Shown here: positions 27,005 to 34,519 of the stretch, piece after piece
Layout of the letters: each line of letters opens with the position of its first letter
How positions within the stretch are numbered: the first letter of the stretch is position 1
NCBI GenBank assembly: GCA_963827705.1
Contig: CAWHBN010000020.1
Span: forward strand, 1 to 64,000
Reading direction: 5' to 3'
Length of the DNA: 64,000 nucleotides
DNA from: JACDAN01 sp963827705
GTDB lineage: Bacteria; Actinomycetota; Thermoleophilia; Gaiellales; Gaiellaceae
Notes under the pieces: model-generated
What the model was told of the DNA's origin: nothing
Databases searched by the model: none
What the model saw: the letters and a program-made list of their open reading frames with translations, nothing else
Translations under genes and position numbers: made by a program

Positions 27005-27357
27005 CGATCCTCGAGCCGGTAGACGAAGCGGACCGCCTGCCAGAGCTCATCGATCGCGGCGCTCTTGTTGTCGACGAGGCCCGCATCGAGCCCGATCCGC
27101 TGCACGGTGTCGAAGTCGAGGTCAGTGTCGATCTTCGAGGCCTTCTTCGGCCAGGCGATCCAGAGGCCGTCGGCCGGGCGCATCGTCGCCTTCAGCGCGG
27201 GGAACCGCCGCTCCAGCTCCTCGCGGCTCGTCGTGAAGAAGACGACGACGTCGGCATCCGGCTTCGCACCGAGCTTCCGCGAGAGCGGCGTGGACGAATA
27301 GTCCTTACGAGAGTTCAGACCCGCCGCCGCCGTCGCCTCCGCCGCCGAAGTCTCCAC
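27001..27357 (-). CDS. DUF3052-like protein, apparently shortened
   Basis: The recognisable part runs YSSTPLSRKLGAK, then DADVVVFFTTSREELERRFP, DGLWIAWPKKAS and DNKSAAIDELWQAVRFVYRL, which is a DUF3052 protein. The family normally has some 25-30 more residues after KLG (the GxxVLLLxAP segment); these are absent. No ATG is present: the candidate start is GTG 27357, inside the end of the upstream gene, giving about 118 residues. It may be an internally deleted, non-functional copy. It overlaps the convergent LysR stop. Confidence 0.6.
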   Translation of the reverse strand: METSAAEATAAAGLNSRKDYSSTPLSRKLGAKPDADVVVFFTTSREELERRFPALKATMRPADGLWIAWPKKASKIDTDLDFDTVQRIGLDAGLVDNKSAAIDELWQAVRFVYRLEDR

Positions 27358-28570
27358 CTCCGCCGAAGTCGCCACCTCCGCCGAAGTCTCCACCGCTGCC
27401 CCAGTCACCTCCGAAGTCGCCCCCACCGAGATCGTCGACGCCGGTGGCCGCACTCGCGTCCGGCGAGAAGGCCGAGGCGAGAAGGGCACCGCCGGCGGCG
27501 GCGCCGAAGAAGCCGAAAGCCCAGGGCTGGAAGTAGCCAGGCGCGTCCCACAGCGGGCGGCGTACCCCGCCGACAGAGACCTGGCGCGTGTCAGGCTCCT
27601 CGCCGGCGAGGACGCGCCGGGCGTCCTCCTCGCAGGCGGGGACGGTCATCGCGCCGCCGTGCGGCGAGATCCAGGTCACGTCCTGGACCGAGGAGCCGTG
27701 GCGAGCGTCGAAGAAGCACGGCGGCCGTCGCTCCGGCGCCGGCGCGCCGCTCATCAGCGCCTTCGCCGTCTCCATGTCGTAGCGGGAGTCTGCGATGGCC
27801 GCGGAGACCCGCGCGAGGTCCTCCGGAGATCGCGCGCGGTCGAACGCATCGTCGGCGCGCTGGTACGCCTCCATGCCGCGGAGGTAGGCCTCCTTCGCGC
27901 CGGGATGTGCCTCGACTTGCTCGTCGAGCCCGACGACGTCGTCGGCGAGCGCCACGAGGTCTTCGCGCGCGACCGCCTTGACTTCCCCGAGCTCGCGGTC
28001 CCGCCGCTGTCGCCGCCGGTACGCCCGGACCCCGAGGAGCGCCGCGATCGCCCCCCCGGCCGCGAGCAGCCAGGTGGGGAAGCCTCCGCCGCCCTCGCTC
28101 TCGCCGGACCCGCCGCTCCGTACGTCGCCGACGCGCTCGACGAAGTCGAGCAGTACGGCGGCAACCCCGTCCTGGTTGTGCGTCTGGAAGGCGCGGGTGG
28201 CAAGCGCCGGAGCCTGGTCGCGCGCGAGATCGTTGCTGACCGCGCGGAACTGGTTTCCGACCACGACCGCGTAGACGCCTGGCTCGCCCACGCGCCGGGT
28301 GAGCTCGACGGCGACCTGGGTGCTGGACCCAGCTTCCCCTCGCGCGGATTCAGGCAGGATCGCGATCGAGACGGGGGCGGCCCCTGCCTCGTCGATCGCA
28401 TCCCGAAGTTGGTTGGCCTCAGCCTCTGTCAGCGCTTCGGTTCCGGGGTGGACGTAGACCGGGTCTGCGCGCAGACCCTCGGCGGCCTCGTCGAGCACGG
28501 TCGACTGGGCAGCCGCGGGCGAAGCAAGCGCGAGTGCCGCCAGCCCGGTCGCGATCAGGCGGCCCGCCAT
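27305..28570 (-). CDS. TPM-like secreted/membrane protein with Gly-rich tail
   Basis: 421 residues. A signal peptide (residues 1-21) leads to an extracellular alpha/beta region of about residues 25-135, with VSIAILPESARGEAG and VYAVVVGNQFRAVSN, resembling TPM-fold proteins. A membrane helix follows (WLLAAGGAIAALLGV, ~ residue 165), then a cytoplasmic helical region and a second hydrophobic segment (FGFFGAAAGGALLAS). The tail repeats GGDFGGG. Related membrane proteins occur widely in actinobacteria with unknown function. It overlaps the upstream epimerase gene by 16 bases. Confidence 0.75.
   Translation of the reverse strand: MAGRLIATGLAALALASPAAAQSTVLDEAAEGLRADPVYVHPGTEALTEAEANQLRDAIDEAGAAPVSIAILPESARGEAGSSTQVAVELTRRVGEPGVYAVVVGNQFRAVSNDLARDQAPALATRAFQTHNQDGVAAVLLDFVERVGDVRSGGSGESEGGGGFPTWLLAAGGAIAALLGVRAYRRRQRRDRELGEVKAVAREDLVALADDVVGLDEQVEAHPGAKEAYLRGMEAYQRADDAFDRARSPEDLARVSAAIADSRYDMETAKALMSGAPAPERRPPCFFDARHGSSVQDVTWISPHGGAMTVPACEEDARRVLAGEEPDTRQVSVGGVRRPLWDAPGYFQPWAFGFFGAAAGGALLASAFSPDASAATGVDDLGGGDFGGDWGSGGDFGGGGDFGGGGDFGGGGDGGGGSELS
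27347..27400 (-). repeat. 18-bp tandem repeat encoding the GGDFGG tail
   Basis: Three near-identical 18-base units start at 27347, 27365 and 27383 (plus-strand unit gaagtctccacctccgcc with one or two changes). They encode a Gly-Asp-Phe-Gly repeat and could vary in number by slippage. Confidence 0.75.
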
Positions 28571-29528
28571 GCCTCCAGCAGCTCCCTCTCGCGCTCCGGC
28601 TTCATCCCCGCCTCGTCCGTTGTCTCCGCCGCGTCAAGCGTGCCACGGATCGTGTCCTCGAGCGGGCGGTGCGACAGGCCGGCCGCCTCGGCGCGTGAGA
28701 CCTCGGCCTGATTCATCCCGATCCACTCGGGATCGGCGAGCCACATCGGGAGCTCCATCCACTCGCCCACCGCGTGCTCCGAGAGGAACTCGTCGGGGAT
28801 CCAGACTGGTGTCGCGTCCGAGCCGGCCACCGACCGCGCGGAGTCGATCAGCTCCTGCCACGAGACGGCCGAGCGAGTCGCGTTGAAGGCGCCGCCCTCG
28901 TCCCGCTCCAGCAGCTCGACGAGCCAGCGGCCGAGATCGCGGACGTCGACGAACTGGACGGTGCGCTCGGGAGGCGCCGGCACGACCATCTCGCCGCCGC
29001 GCGCAGCCCGGTGCGGCCAGTACGTGAACCGACCCGTCGGGTCGTGCGGGCCCGACGATCAGCCCGGGCCGGACGATCGTCTGCCCGGTCGCCGTAGACC
29101 TCCCAGACGGCGTCCTCGCAAAGGGCCTTCAGCGCACCGTAGTTCTCGTACTCGGGGAGCATCTCGTCGGCAGGCATGTCGCCGAGCTCGGCCCTGGGCG
29201 AGTCCTCGCTCGGGCCTTCGCTCAGGTCCGAGTAGACCGAGACGCTCGAGACGAAGAGGTAGCGGCCGACCGAGCCCTTCAGCGCCTTCGCCGACTTTCG
29301 GACCACATGCGGGAAGTAGCCGGAGGGATCGACGGCGGCATCCCAGCGGCCACCCTCCAGCGGCGACAGATCGGTCGTCCGGTCGCCGCGGATCTTCTCG
29401 ACCTCGGGGAAGAGCTCCGGGTTGGTCTCGCCGCGGTTGAAGAGCGTGACGTCGTGCCCCCGCTCGAGCGCCGCTTCGACGGTCGCGCGTCCGAGGAACT
29501 TCGTCCCCCCGAGAACGAGGATCTTCAC
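28555..29528 (-). CDS. NAD-dependent epimerase/reductase, two frameshifts
   Basis: SDR-fold protein. The start GTG 29528 gives VKILVLGGTKFLGRATVEAAL, the nucleotide-binding glycine motif, and YLFVSSVSVYSD. The frame is then lost twice: near 29082 (after VYGDRA) and near 29050. With both repaired the sequence continues TIVRPGLIVGP, then HDPTGRFTYWPHRAA, and joins MVVPAPPERTVQFVDVRDLGR to the end, about 323 residues. Two shifts in ~35 bases may reflect a poorly resolved GC-rich stretch or true decay. Substrate is unknown; relatives act on nucleotide sugars or isoflavone-like compounds. Confidence 0.8.
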
Positions 29529-29607
29529 CTTCTGGTGAGGCCCCGTAAGGATTGTTTGAAAACACTCGGGCGCGGCATGGGCCGTCGGTAGCTTGCCTGT
29601 GGAACCC

Positions 29608-30498
29608 ATGGTCGGCGCACTCACAATCATTCTCCTCTTCGCGGCTGCCTGGCTGCTCGCTCGCGCGGCGGCGTTCGTCGCGCTCAAGGTGCTGGTCTGG
29701 AACGACCGGCGCTCGGCCGACCACGACCTCACGAAGGCCGGGAAGATGACCCGTCTCAAGCGGCGCGAGACCCAGGTCTCGATCATCCGGGCCGGGATCA
29801 CCTACCTCGCGTTCGCGACAGCGGCAATCCTCTCCGTCGGCCAGCTGATCGGCGGTGTCGATCGCCTGACGGCAATCGCTGGTGCGTCCTTCCTCCTGAT
29901 CCTGGTCGGCTTCGCGGTGCAGCGGGTCCTGATGGACATCATCGCCGGGCTCGCCATGTTCATCGAGCGCTGGTACTCGGTCGGCGACACGATCCAGATC
30001 CCGATGCACGAGCTGCAGGGCGTCGTCGAGGACTTCTCGCTCCGGCACACGCGGCTGCGGACGCTGGACGGCGAGGTGATCCACATCCACAACTCTCAGA
30101 TCCCGTCGGTTCGGGTCCTCCCGGGCGGCGCGAAGGAGCTGCGGCTCGAGGTCTTCGTGACCGACCAGGAGAAGGGAATCGAGATGGTCGACTCCGTGGC
30201 ATCGATCCTGCCCGAGGGCCCGACGACGTTCTTCCGCAAGCCGCGGATCGAGCAGGTCGACGAGCTGTCCGAGAGGCTGTTCCGGATCTCGGTCCGCGCG
30301 TCGGTGGCGCCTGGCCGCGAGTGGCTGGTGGACGGTTTCTTCGCCGACCTCATCCGGGAGCGTGCTGAAGAGGGTGTGATCGCGCACGGCCCGGTGACCC
30401 TCTCCGTGGACGAGTCGGCCGCGCGGAGCTACGCGCGCTCCTCGGCGCTCACACGCCGCAGCTTGGAATTCACGCCCGCTGTCCGGCGAGCTTCCTGA
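29608..30498 (+). CDS. MscS-family mechanosensitive channel
   Basis: 296 residues. Three hydrophobic segments occur near residues 2-25, 60-80 and 90-112. The third has the pore-helix pattern FAVQRVLMDIIAGLAMFIE, followed by the beta domain (YSVGDTIQI, VVEDFSLRHTRLRTLDGEVIHIHNSQI). It opens under membrane tension to release solutes. GTG 29599 and TTG 29593 are other possible starts. The 3' end overlaps the convergent aminotransferase by 29 bases. Confidence 0.88.
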   Translation: MVGALTIILLFAAAWLLARAAAFVALKVLVWNDRRSADHDLTKAGKMTRLKRRETQVSIIRAGITYLAFATAAILSVGQLIGGVDRLTAIAGASFLLILVGFAVQRVLMDIIAGLAMFIERWYSVGDTIQIPMHELQGVVEDFSLRHTRLRTLDGEVIHIHNSQIPSVRVLPGGAKELRLEVFVTDQEKGIEMVDSVASILPEGPTTFFRKPRIEQVDELSERLFRISVRASVAPGREWLVDGFFADLIRERAEEGVIAHGPVTLSVDESAARSYARSSALTRRSLEFTPAVRRAS

Positions 30499-31606
30499 GC
30501 TCGTCGAGCAGGCGGTCGACCTCCTCGGCCGTGTTGTAGTGGACGATCCCGATGCGGACTGCGCCGTCCTGCAGGCCGAGGCGCTTCATCACCTCGGGCG
30601 CGTAGTAGTTCCCGTCCCAGACGAAGATGCCGCGCTCGCCAAGGTGCGCGGCAACTTCCGTCGGCGTCAGGCCGTCCAGGGTGACGGCGAAGGTCGGAAC
30701 GCGGCCGTCCATCGTCTGACGTCCGTACAGCGTCACGCCCTCCGGAAGACCGGCGAGGAAGCGCTCGCCGAGCTCGCGTTCGTGGGCCACCATCGCCTCC
30801 AGCCCGACCGATTCGATGTACGCGACCGCTGCGACGAATCCGGCGAGCAGCTCGTGCTGCGCCGTCCCGGTCTCGTAGCCGGGGGCGGGGCGCACCTTGT
30901 AGGGCCGCCAGCGGTCTAGCAGCTCCCGCCGGGCGAACGCGAGGCCCAGGTGCGGGCCGTAGAACTTGTAGGGCGAGCAGAGGAGGACGTCGGCGCGGAT
31001 CTCGGCCACGTCGATCGGCCCATGTGGCGCGTAGTGGACTGCATCGACCCAGGCGAGAGCGCCCGCCTCGTGGGCGAGCTCGCAGATCCGCGCCGCGTCG
31101 ACCAGGGTGCCGAGCGCGTTCGACGCCCAGGGGAAGGCGACGACGCGAGTCCGGTCGGAGAGCTGCTTCTCGACGTCCGAGAGGTCGTAGTCCACGAACC
31201 GCACGACGAGCCCGAGGTCATGTGCAAGCTCGAGCCATGGTGCGACGTTGGCGTCGTGGTCGAGCCGCGTCGTGACGATCTCGTCGCCCTCCCGCAACTC
31301 GCGTCCGACGGTCCGCGTGAGCATGAAGTTGAGGTTGGTCATGCTCGGCCCGAAGATCGCCTCGTCCGCCGAGCAGCCGAGGAAGCGGCCGGCGGTCTCG
31401 TGCGCGGACTCCACGAGCTCACCCGTTCGCCGACTCGTCTCGAACTGTCCTCCGACGTTTGCGTTGGAGTTACGGAGATAGCTGGCGATCGCGTCGATCA
31501 CCTCGTCCGGCACCTGTGTCCCGGCCGGTCCGTCGAAGAACGCATACGGCCGTCGCAGCGCGGAGAACCGCGCTCGGATCGCCTCGACGTCGAGCGTCAC
31601 CTGCAC
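30470..31606 (-). CDS. Class V aminotransferase, cysteine desulfurase-like (VC1184 subfamily)
   Basis: 378-residue PLP enzyme. The pyridoxal lysine is in LLCSPYKFYGPHLGLAF. The sequence WVDAVHYAPHGPIDV supplies the aspartate that contacts the PLP ring nitrogen, and PWASNALGTLVDA is also typical. This subfamily resembles cysteine desulfurases but usually lacks the mobile catalytic cysteine loop, so its substrate is uncertain. GTG 31606 overlaps the hydrolase gene by 10 bases; GTG 31600 is an alternative. Confidence 0.88.
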   Translation of the reverse strand: MQVTLDVEAIRARFSALRRPYAFFDGPAGTQVPDEVIDAIASYLRNSNANVGGQFETSRRTGELVESAHETAGRFLGCSADEAIFGPSMTNLNFMLTRTVGRELREGDEIVTTRLDHDANVAPWLELAHDLGLVVRFVDYDLSDVEKQLSDRTRVVAFPWASNALGTLVDAARICELAHEAGALAWVDAVHYAPHGPIDVAEIRADVLLCSPYKFYGPHLGLAFARRELLDRWRPYKVRPAPGYETGTAQHELLAGFVAAVAYIESVGLEAMVAHERELGERFLAGLPEGVTLYGRQTMDGRVPTFAVTLDGLTPTEVAAHLGERGIFVWDGNYYAPEVMKRLGLQDGAVRIGIVHYNTAEEVDRLLDELRKLAGQRA

Positions 31607-32358
31607 GTTCTCAAAGCCTCGTCGTAGAACCGGAGGTACTCGTCGACATGCTCCCGCCAGTAGGCGGTGGAGTGCTCGCCGGGCGGCGTTTTCGCAGGAG
31701 AGTCGACGAGCGTGCCGAGCCGGACGGTGTTGTCCCGGAAGCTGTCGTCGCGACCAACGTCGAGCCACACCCGCGCCCCGCGAAACAGGCCCGGCCGCTC
31801 CTGCGCGAGCTCGAGCACGTCGTGGCGCTCGAAGTCCTCGGCATCGTCGAAGGCTCCCTCCGGTGTTTGCCCGCCGCCTTCCCAGAGAGCCGGGGAGTGC
31901 GCGCCGACGGCGCAGAAGCGGCGCTGGCGGGCCAGGTCGAGGGCGCCGAAGCCGCCCATCGAGAAGCCGCCGATCGCCTCCTTGCGCGGGTCGGTGTCCA
32001 GTCGCTCCCGGGCCGCCGGGATCGCCTCCTCGAGGACGTGCGTACCCCAGTCGAAGTCGCCGCGGTCGTGGTAGTAGCTGTGGTCGCCGCCGTCGACGAG
32101 CAGGACGGCGGGCGGGTTCGTCATGGCCTCGAGCGAGTCGACGAGCTCGGGCCAGACGAGGTCTTCCGGGGATCCGCCCCGCTCGTGCAGGAGGATGAGG
32201 AGTGGTGCGCCGTCGCGTCCTGCCGGGATGACTCGATGCCGGCGCTCACCCAGGACGAGCGGCTCCCCGATCACGGACGTGTCCTCACCACCTTGGTACC
32301 AGGACACGGCGATAGCAAGGACCGCGACGAGGATTCCCGCCGCGAGGATCCACTTCAC
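31597..32358 (-). CDS. Membrane-anchored alpha/beta hydrolase, esterase-like
   Basis: 253 residues from GTG 32358. An N-terminal hydrophobic helix (WILAAGILVAVLAIAVSW) anchors the enzyme or is a signal peptide. The nucleophile elbow is GGFSMGGFGAL (Ser in GFSMG), the oxyanion loop lies in LLILLHERGG, and a late His is near PGEHSTAYWREHVDEYL. This fits the esterase D/feruloyl-esterase group. Its start overlaps the restored stop of the OsmC gene (GTGA). Confidence 0.82.
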   Translation of the reverse strand: MKWILAAGILVAVLAIAVSWYQGGEDTSVIGEPLVLGERRHRVIPAGRDGAPLLILLHERGGSPEDLVWPELVDSLEAMTNPPAVLLVDGGDHSYYHDRGDFDWGTHVLEEAIPAARERLDTDPRKEAIGGFSMGGFGALDLARQRRFCAVGAHSPALWEGGGQTPEGAFDDAEDFERHDVLELAQERPGLFRGARVWLDVGRDDSFRDNTVRLGTLVDSPAKTPPGEHSTAYWREHVDEYLRFYDEALRTCR

Positions 32359-32763
32359 AGATCGCGGCCGTTGACGCGCCAGCTGTACTTCGGCGCCGGA
32401 TCGAGCGAGGCGCCGATGAAGCAGCCCCACTCGGCCCTCTCGAGCAGGTTGCGGAGCTCGTCGTCGGCGAGCTCGCCGCTCGAGCCGGACGTCGAGCTTG
32501 CACTCGATGCTGACGAACCCGTAGCGCTCCTGGTCCTCGCGCCGGGTCACCGTCCCGGACGCGTATGCGGAGGTGGTGACCTCGACATCCTTCTGCCGCG
32601 CGAAGTGCTCGAGGCTGGAGATCGAGCAGCGCGCGAGGGCGGTCAGGAGCAGGTGCTCGGCGCTGACGTCACCTCCGATCGTGACCGGATCCCCGTCCGC
32701 GGTCAGCTCTCCCCGCTCGTCGAGCGAGATCCAGTAGTCGAAATGCTTCGCGCGAACTGCCAC
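32355..32763 (-). CDS. OsmC family protein, frameshifted
   Basis: Thiol peroxidase-like OsmC fold. The conserved helix cysteine is in LLTALARCSISSLEHFA, and the N-terminal sheet in HFDYWISLDERG. After CKLDVRLE the frame breaks near 32475-32480. Shifting by one base restores ELADDELRNLLERAEWGCF, with the second conserved Cys, and ends DLSTOP at 32355, about 136 residues. In the raw sequence the frame runs into the following hydrolase and mimics a fusion. Confidence 0.8.
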
Positions 32764-32779
32764 CGTCCGGTGGGCAATT

Positions 32780-32785
32780 TACGGT
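32780..32785 (+). promoter_or_regulatory. Leaderless -10 element before a small gene
   Basis: TACGGT, 6 bases before GTG 32792. Confidence 0.45.
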
Positions 32786-32791
32786 CAGATC

Positions 32792-32986
32792 GTGCGGTTG
32801 CGCGTGCTGAACGAAGCGGAGTGCTATTCCCGCTGCTACGGCGACCGGGAAGAGGCTGTGCAGGTGATCGAGGTCCAGCCGCGATCGACGCGGTATGAAA
32901 CGACGCTCAGTGGCGAAGACATCCGACGCCTCTTCGAGGTCCGGCTCGACGCGCGCGAGCCCGAGTTCGAGCTCGAAGCCGCCTAG
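32792..32986 (+). CDS. Small conserved hypothetical protein
   Basis: 64 residues (MRLRVLNEAECYSRCYG at the N-terminus, then a basic-acidic region and a helical LSGEDIRRLFEVRLDARE). Two cysteines lie four residues apart. The well-placed leaderless promoter element supports it as a real gene. No family is recognised with confidence. Confidence 0.6.
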   Translation: MRLRVLNEAECYSRCYGDREEAVQVIEVQPRSTRYETTLSGEDIRRLFEVRLDAREPEFELEAA

Positions 32987-33004
32987 CGCACTCCGGGCTG
33001 TCCT

Positions 33005-33274
33005 CTACGACTCGACGTACACCGTCAGGGGTTGGATGACGCCGTGGGCTTCCATCCGGGCTACGACCTCAGCAGGCGGCGCGGCCAGCATCGACTTCAT
33101 CGCCTCGGCGTCAGCAACGTCGGCACAGATGGCGATGTTGTTGCTTCCGTCCTGCGCGACGTAGTCGACCACGTTGCTGCCGGTACCTGACTCGATGGCC
33201 GCGGCGCGTTCCGCCTTGCCTTGCAACCAGCGGTCGATGTCCTGGACGGCGTGGGTGATGACGACCTTCGGCAT
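33005..33274 (-). CDS. Small conserved hypothetical protein
   Basis: 89 residues with ATG 33274 preceded by gaaggag. The pattern VVITHAVQDIDRWLQGKAERA and NVVDYVAQDGSNNIAICADV, then EVVARMEAHGV, suggests a small ferredoxin-like or dimeric alpha/beta-barrel fold of the kind in antibiotic-monooxygenase-like proteins. No catalytic residues can be named. Confidence 0.75.
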   Translation of the reverse strand: MPKVVITHAVQDIDRWLQGKAERAAAIESGTGSNVVDYVAQDGSNNIAICADVADAEAMKSMLAAPPAEVVARMEAHGVIQPLTVYVES

Positions 33275-33332
33275 GTCGGCTCCTTCAGTGGCGAGTAGCG
33301 GTCTGGGTCGCCGACCCTACATGGGGCAGCCG

Positions 33333-33338
33333 TACGAT
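33333..33338 (+). promoter_or_regulatory. Leaderless -10 element before the glycosylase/Nudix gene
   Basis: TACGAT, 6 bases before ATG 33345; an aggag between them could also serve as a ribosome site. Confidence 0.4.
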
Positions 33339-33344
33339 CAGGAG

Positions 33345-34319
33345 ATGGACGCCGTCAGCGCGGTCCCGGACGTTCTCGCGCCCGGCCTCCAGGTCGTCTT
33401 CTGCGGGATCAACCCGGGGCGCTGGTCCGATGCGGCCGGCGCGCACTTTGCGAACCCGCGGAACGACTTCTGGCGGCTGCTCCACGACGCCGGCTTCACC
33501 CCGCGTGTGTACGCGCCGGAGGAGCAGCACGACCTGCCGGCACTCGGCCTCGGGCTGACGAACGCCGCCTACCGGACGACGCCGGGGTCGGGCGACCTGC
33601 GCCGGGCGGACTTCGAGGGCTCGGCGGAGCGGCTGGAGGAGATCGCGCGCCGTCTGCACCCGGCCTGGATCGCCTTCGTCGGCAAGGAGGCCTACCGCGG
33701 AGCCTTCAACGAGCGGCCCGATCTCGGCGTCCAGGAGCGGCAGTTGGCAGAGACGCAGCTGTTCGTCCTCCCGTCCACGTCGCCGGCGAACGCGGCCGTG
33801 CCCTACGGGGAGCGTCTGCGCTGGTTCGAGGAGCTCGCCGCCCGTGCGAGCGGGAAGCCTCTTCGCGCCGGCGTTCGCGCGCTCGTGCGCGACCCGGTTG
33901 GACGAGTCCTGCTCGTCCGCTTCGACTTTCCCGACAAGACGGTCTGGGCGTGTCCCGGCGGGGGCGTGGAACGCGGCGAGTCCGACGAGGATGCGATCGC
34001 CCGCGAGCTCCGTGAGGAGGCGGGTCTCCGGGATTTCAGCCCGCTCGGGTGCATCTGGACGCGGACGCACTGGTTCCCGATGAGTGCCCACAGCGGACAA
34101 GCGGAGCGGATCTACCTGGTCGAGGCAGCGGGTGCGGAACCCAGGCCGGAGCTCGGGTGGGACGAGTTGCGAGCCGAGTGGATGACCGATATCCGCTGGT
34201 GGACGCGCGAGGAGATCGACGCGTACGACGGTGTCTTCTCGCCGCGCCGGCTCAAGGAGCTCCTACGCGAGCTCGACGAGCACGGCCTGCCGTCCGAGCC
34301 CGTCGACGTCGGCGTCTAG
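33345..34319 (+). CDS. Mismatch-specific uracil-DNA glycosylase fused to a Nudix hydrolase
   Basis: 324 residues in one unbroken frame. Residues 1-165 are a MUG-type glycosylase: FCGINPG (catalytic loop), HFANPRNDFWRLLHDAGF and LPSTSPANA. Residues 175-320 are a Nudix domain with the complete box GGGVERGESDEDAIARELRE followed by EAGL. The first domain excises uracil or thymine from G mismatches; the second would hydrolyse nucleotide diphosphate derivatives. The join RWFEELAARASGKPLRAGVRAL shows no sign of a shift, so the fusion seems real. Confidence 0.87.
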   Translation: MDAVSAVPDVLAPGLQVVFCGINPGRWSDAAGAHFANPRNDFWRLLHDAGFTPRVYAPEEQHDLPALGLGLTNAAYRTTPGSGDLRRADFEGSAERLEEIARRLHPAWIAFVGKEAYRGAFNERPDLGVQERQLAETQLFVLPSTSPANAAVPYGERLRWFEELAARASGKPLRAGVRALVRDPVGRVLLVRFDFPDKTVWACPGGGVERGESDEDAIARELREEAGLRDFSPLGCIWTRTHWFPMSAHSGQAERIYLVEAAGAEPRPELGWDELRAEWMTDIRWWTREEIDAYDGVFSPRRLKELLRELDEHGLPSEPVDVGV

Positions 34320-34510
34320 CGGTTCTTGATCGCGCGGCGGATCGAGCGAGCGACGTAGAACGCCGACTTGAGGAAGAAGAGCGCGCCGATGATCGCGCGC
34401 ACCTGGTTCGCGTTCAGCGGCGTCCGCTTGCTGACCGGCTTCTCGACCTTCTGAGCGAAGCGCTGCCGCCAGCCGATGAGCGGCGCTTGGAGTGTCTGTG
34501 TCTTGTTCAT
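34316..34510 (-). CDS. Small basic membrane-associated hypothetical protein
   Basis: 64 residues: a basic N-terminus (KVEKPVSKR) and one hydrophobic stretch (VRAIIGALFFLKSAFYVARS) followed by RRAIKNR. It overlaps the end of the convergent glycosylase/Nudix gene by 4 bases and lies 9 bases after the NAD synthetase stop, so it may be the last gene of that transcript. Not recognised. Confidence 0.5.
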   Translation of the reverse strand: MNKTQTLQAPLIGWRQRFAQKVEKPVSKRTPLNANQVRAIIGALFFLKSAFYVARSIRRAIKNR

Positions 34511-34519
34511 GACGCGGTA

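Noticed and set aside
27344..27425. CRISPR-like or mobile repeat
   Set aside because: The 18-base units lie inside a coding region, are directly adjacent and encode a Gly-rich tail.
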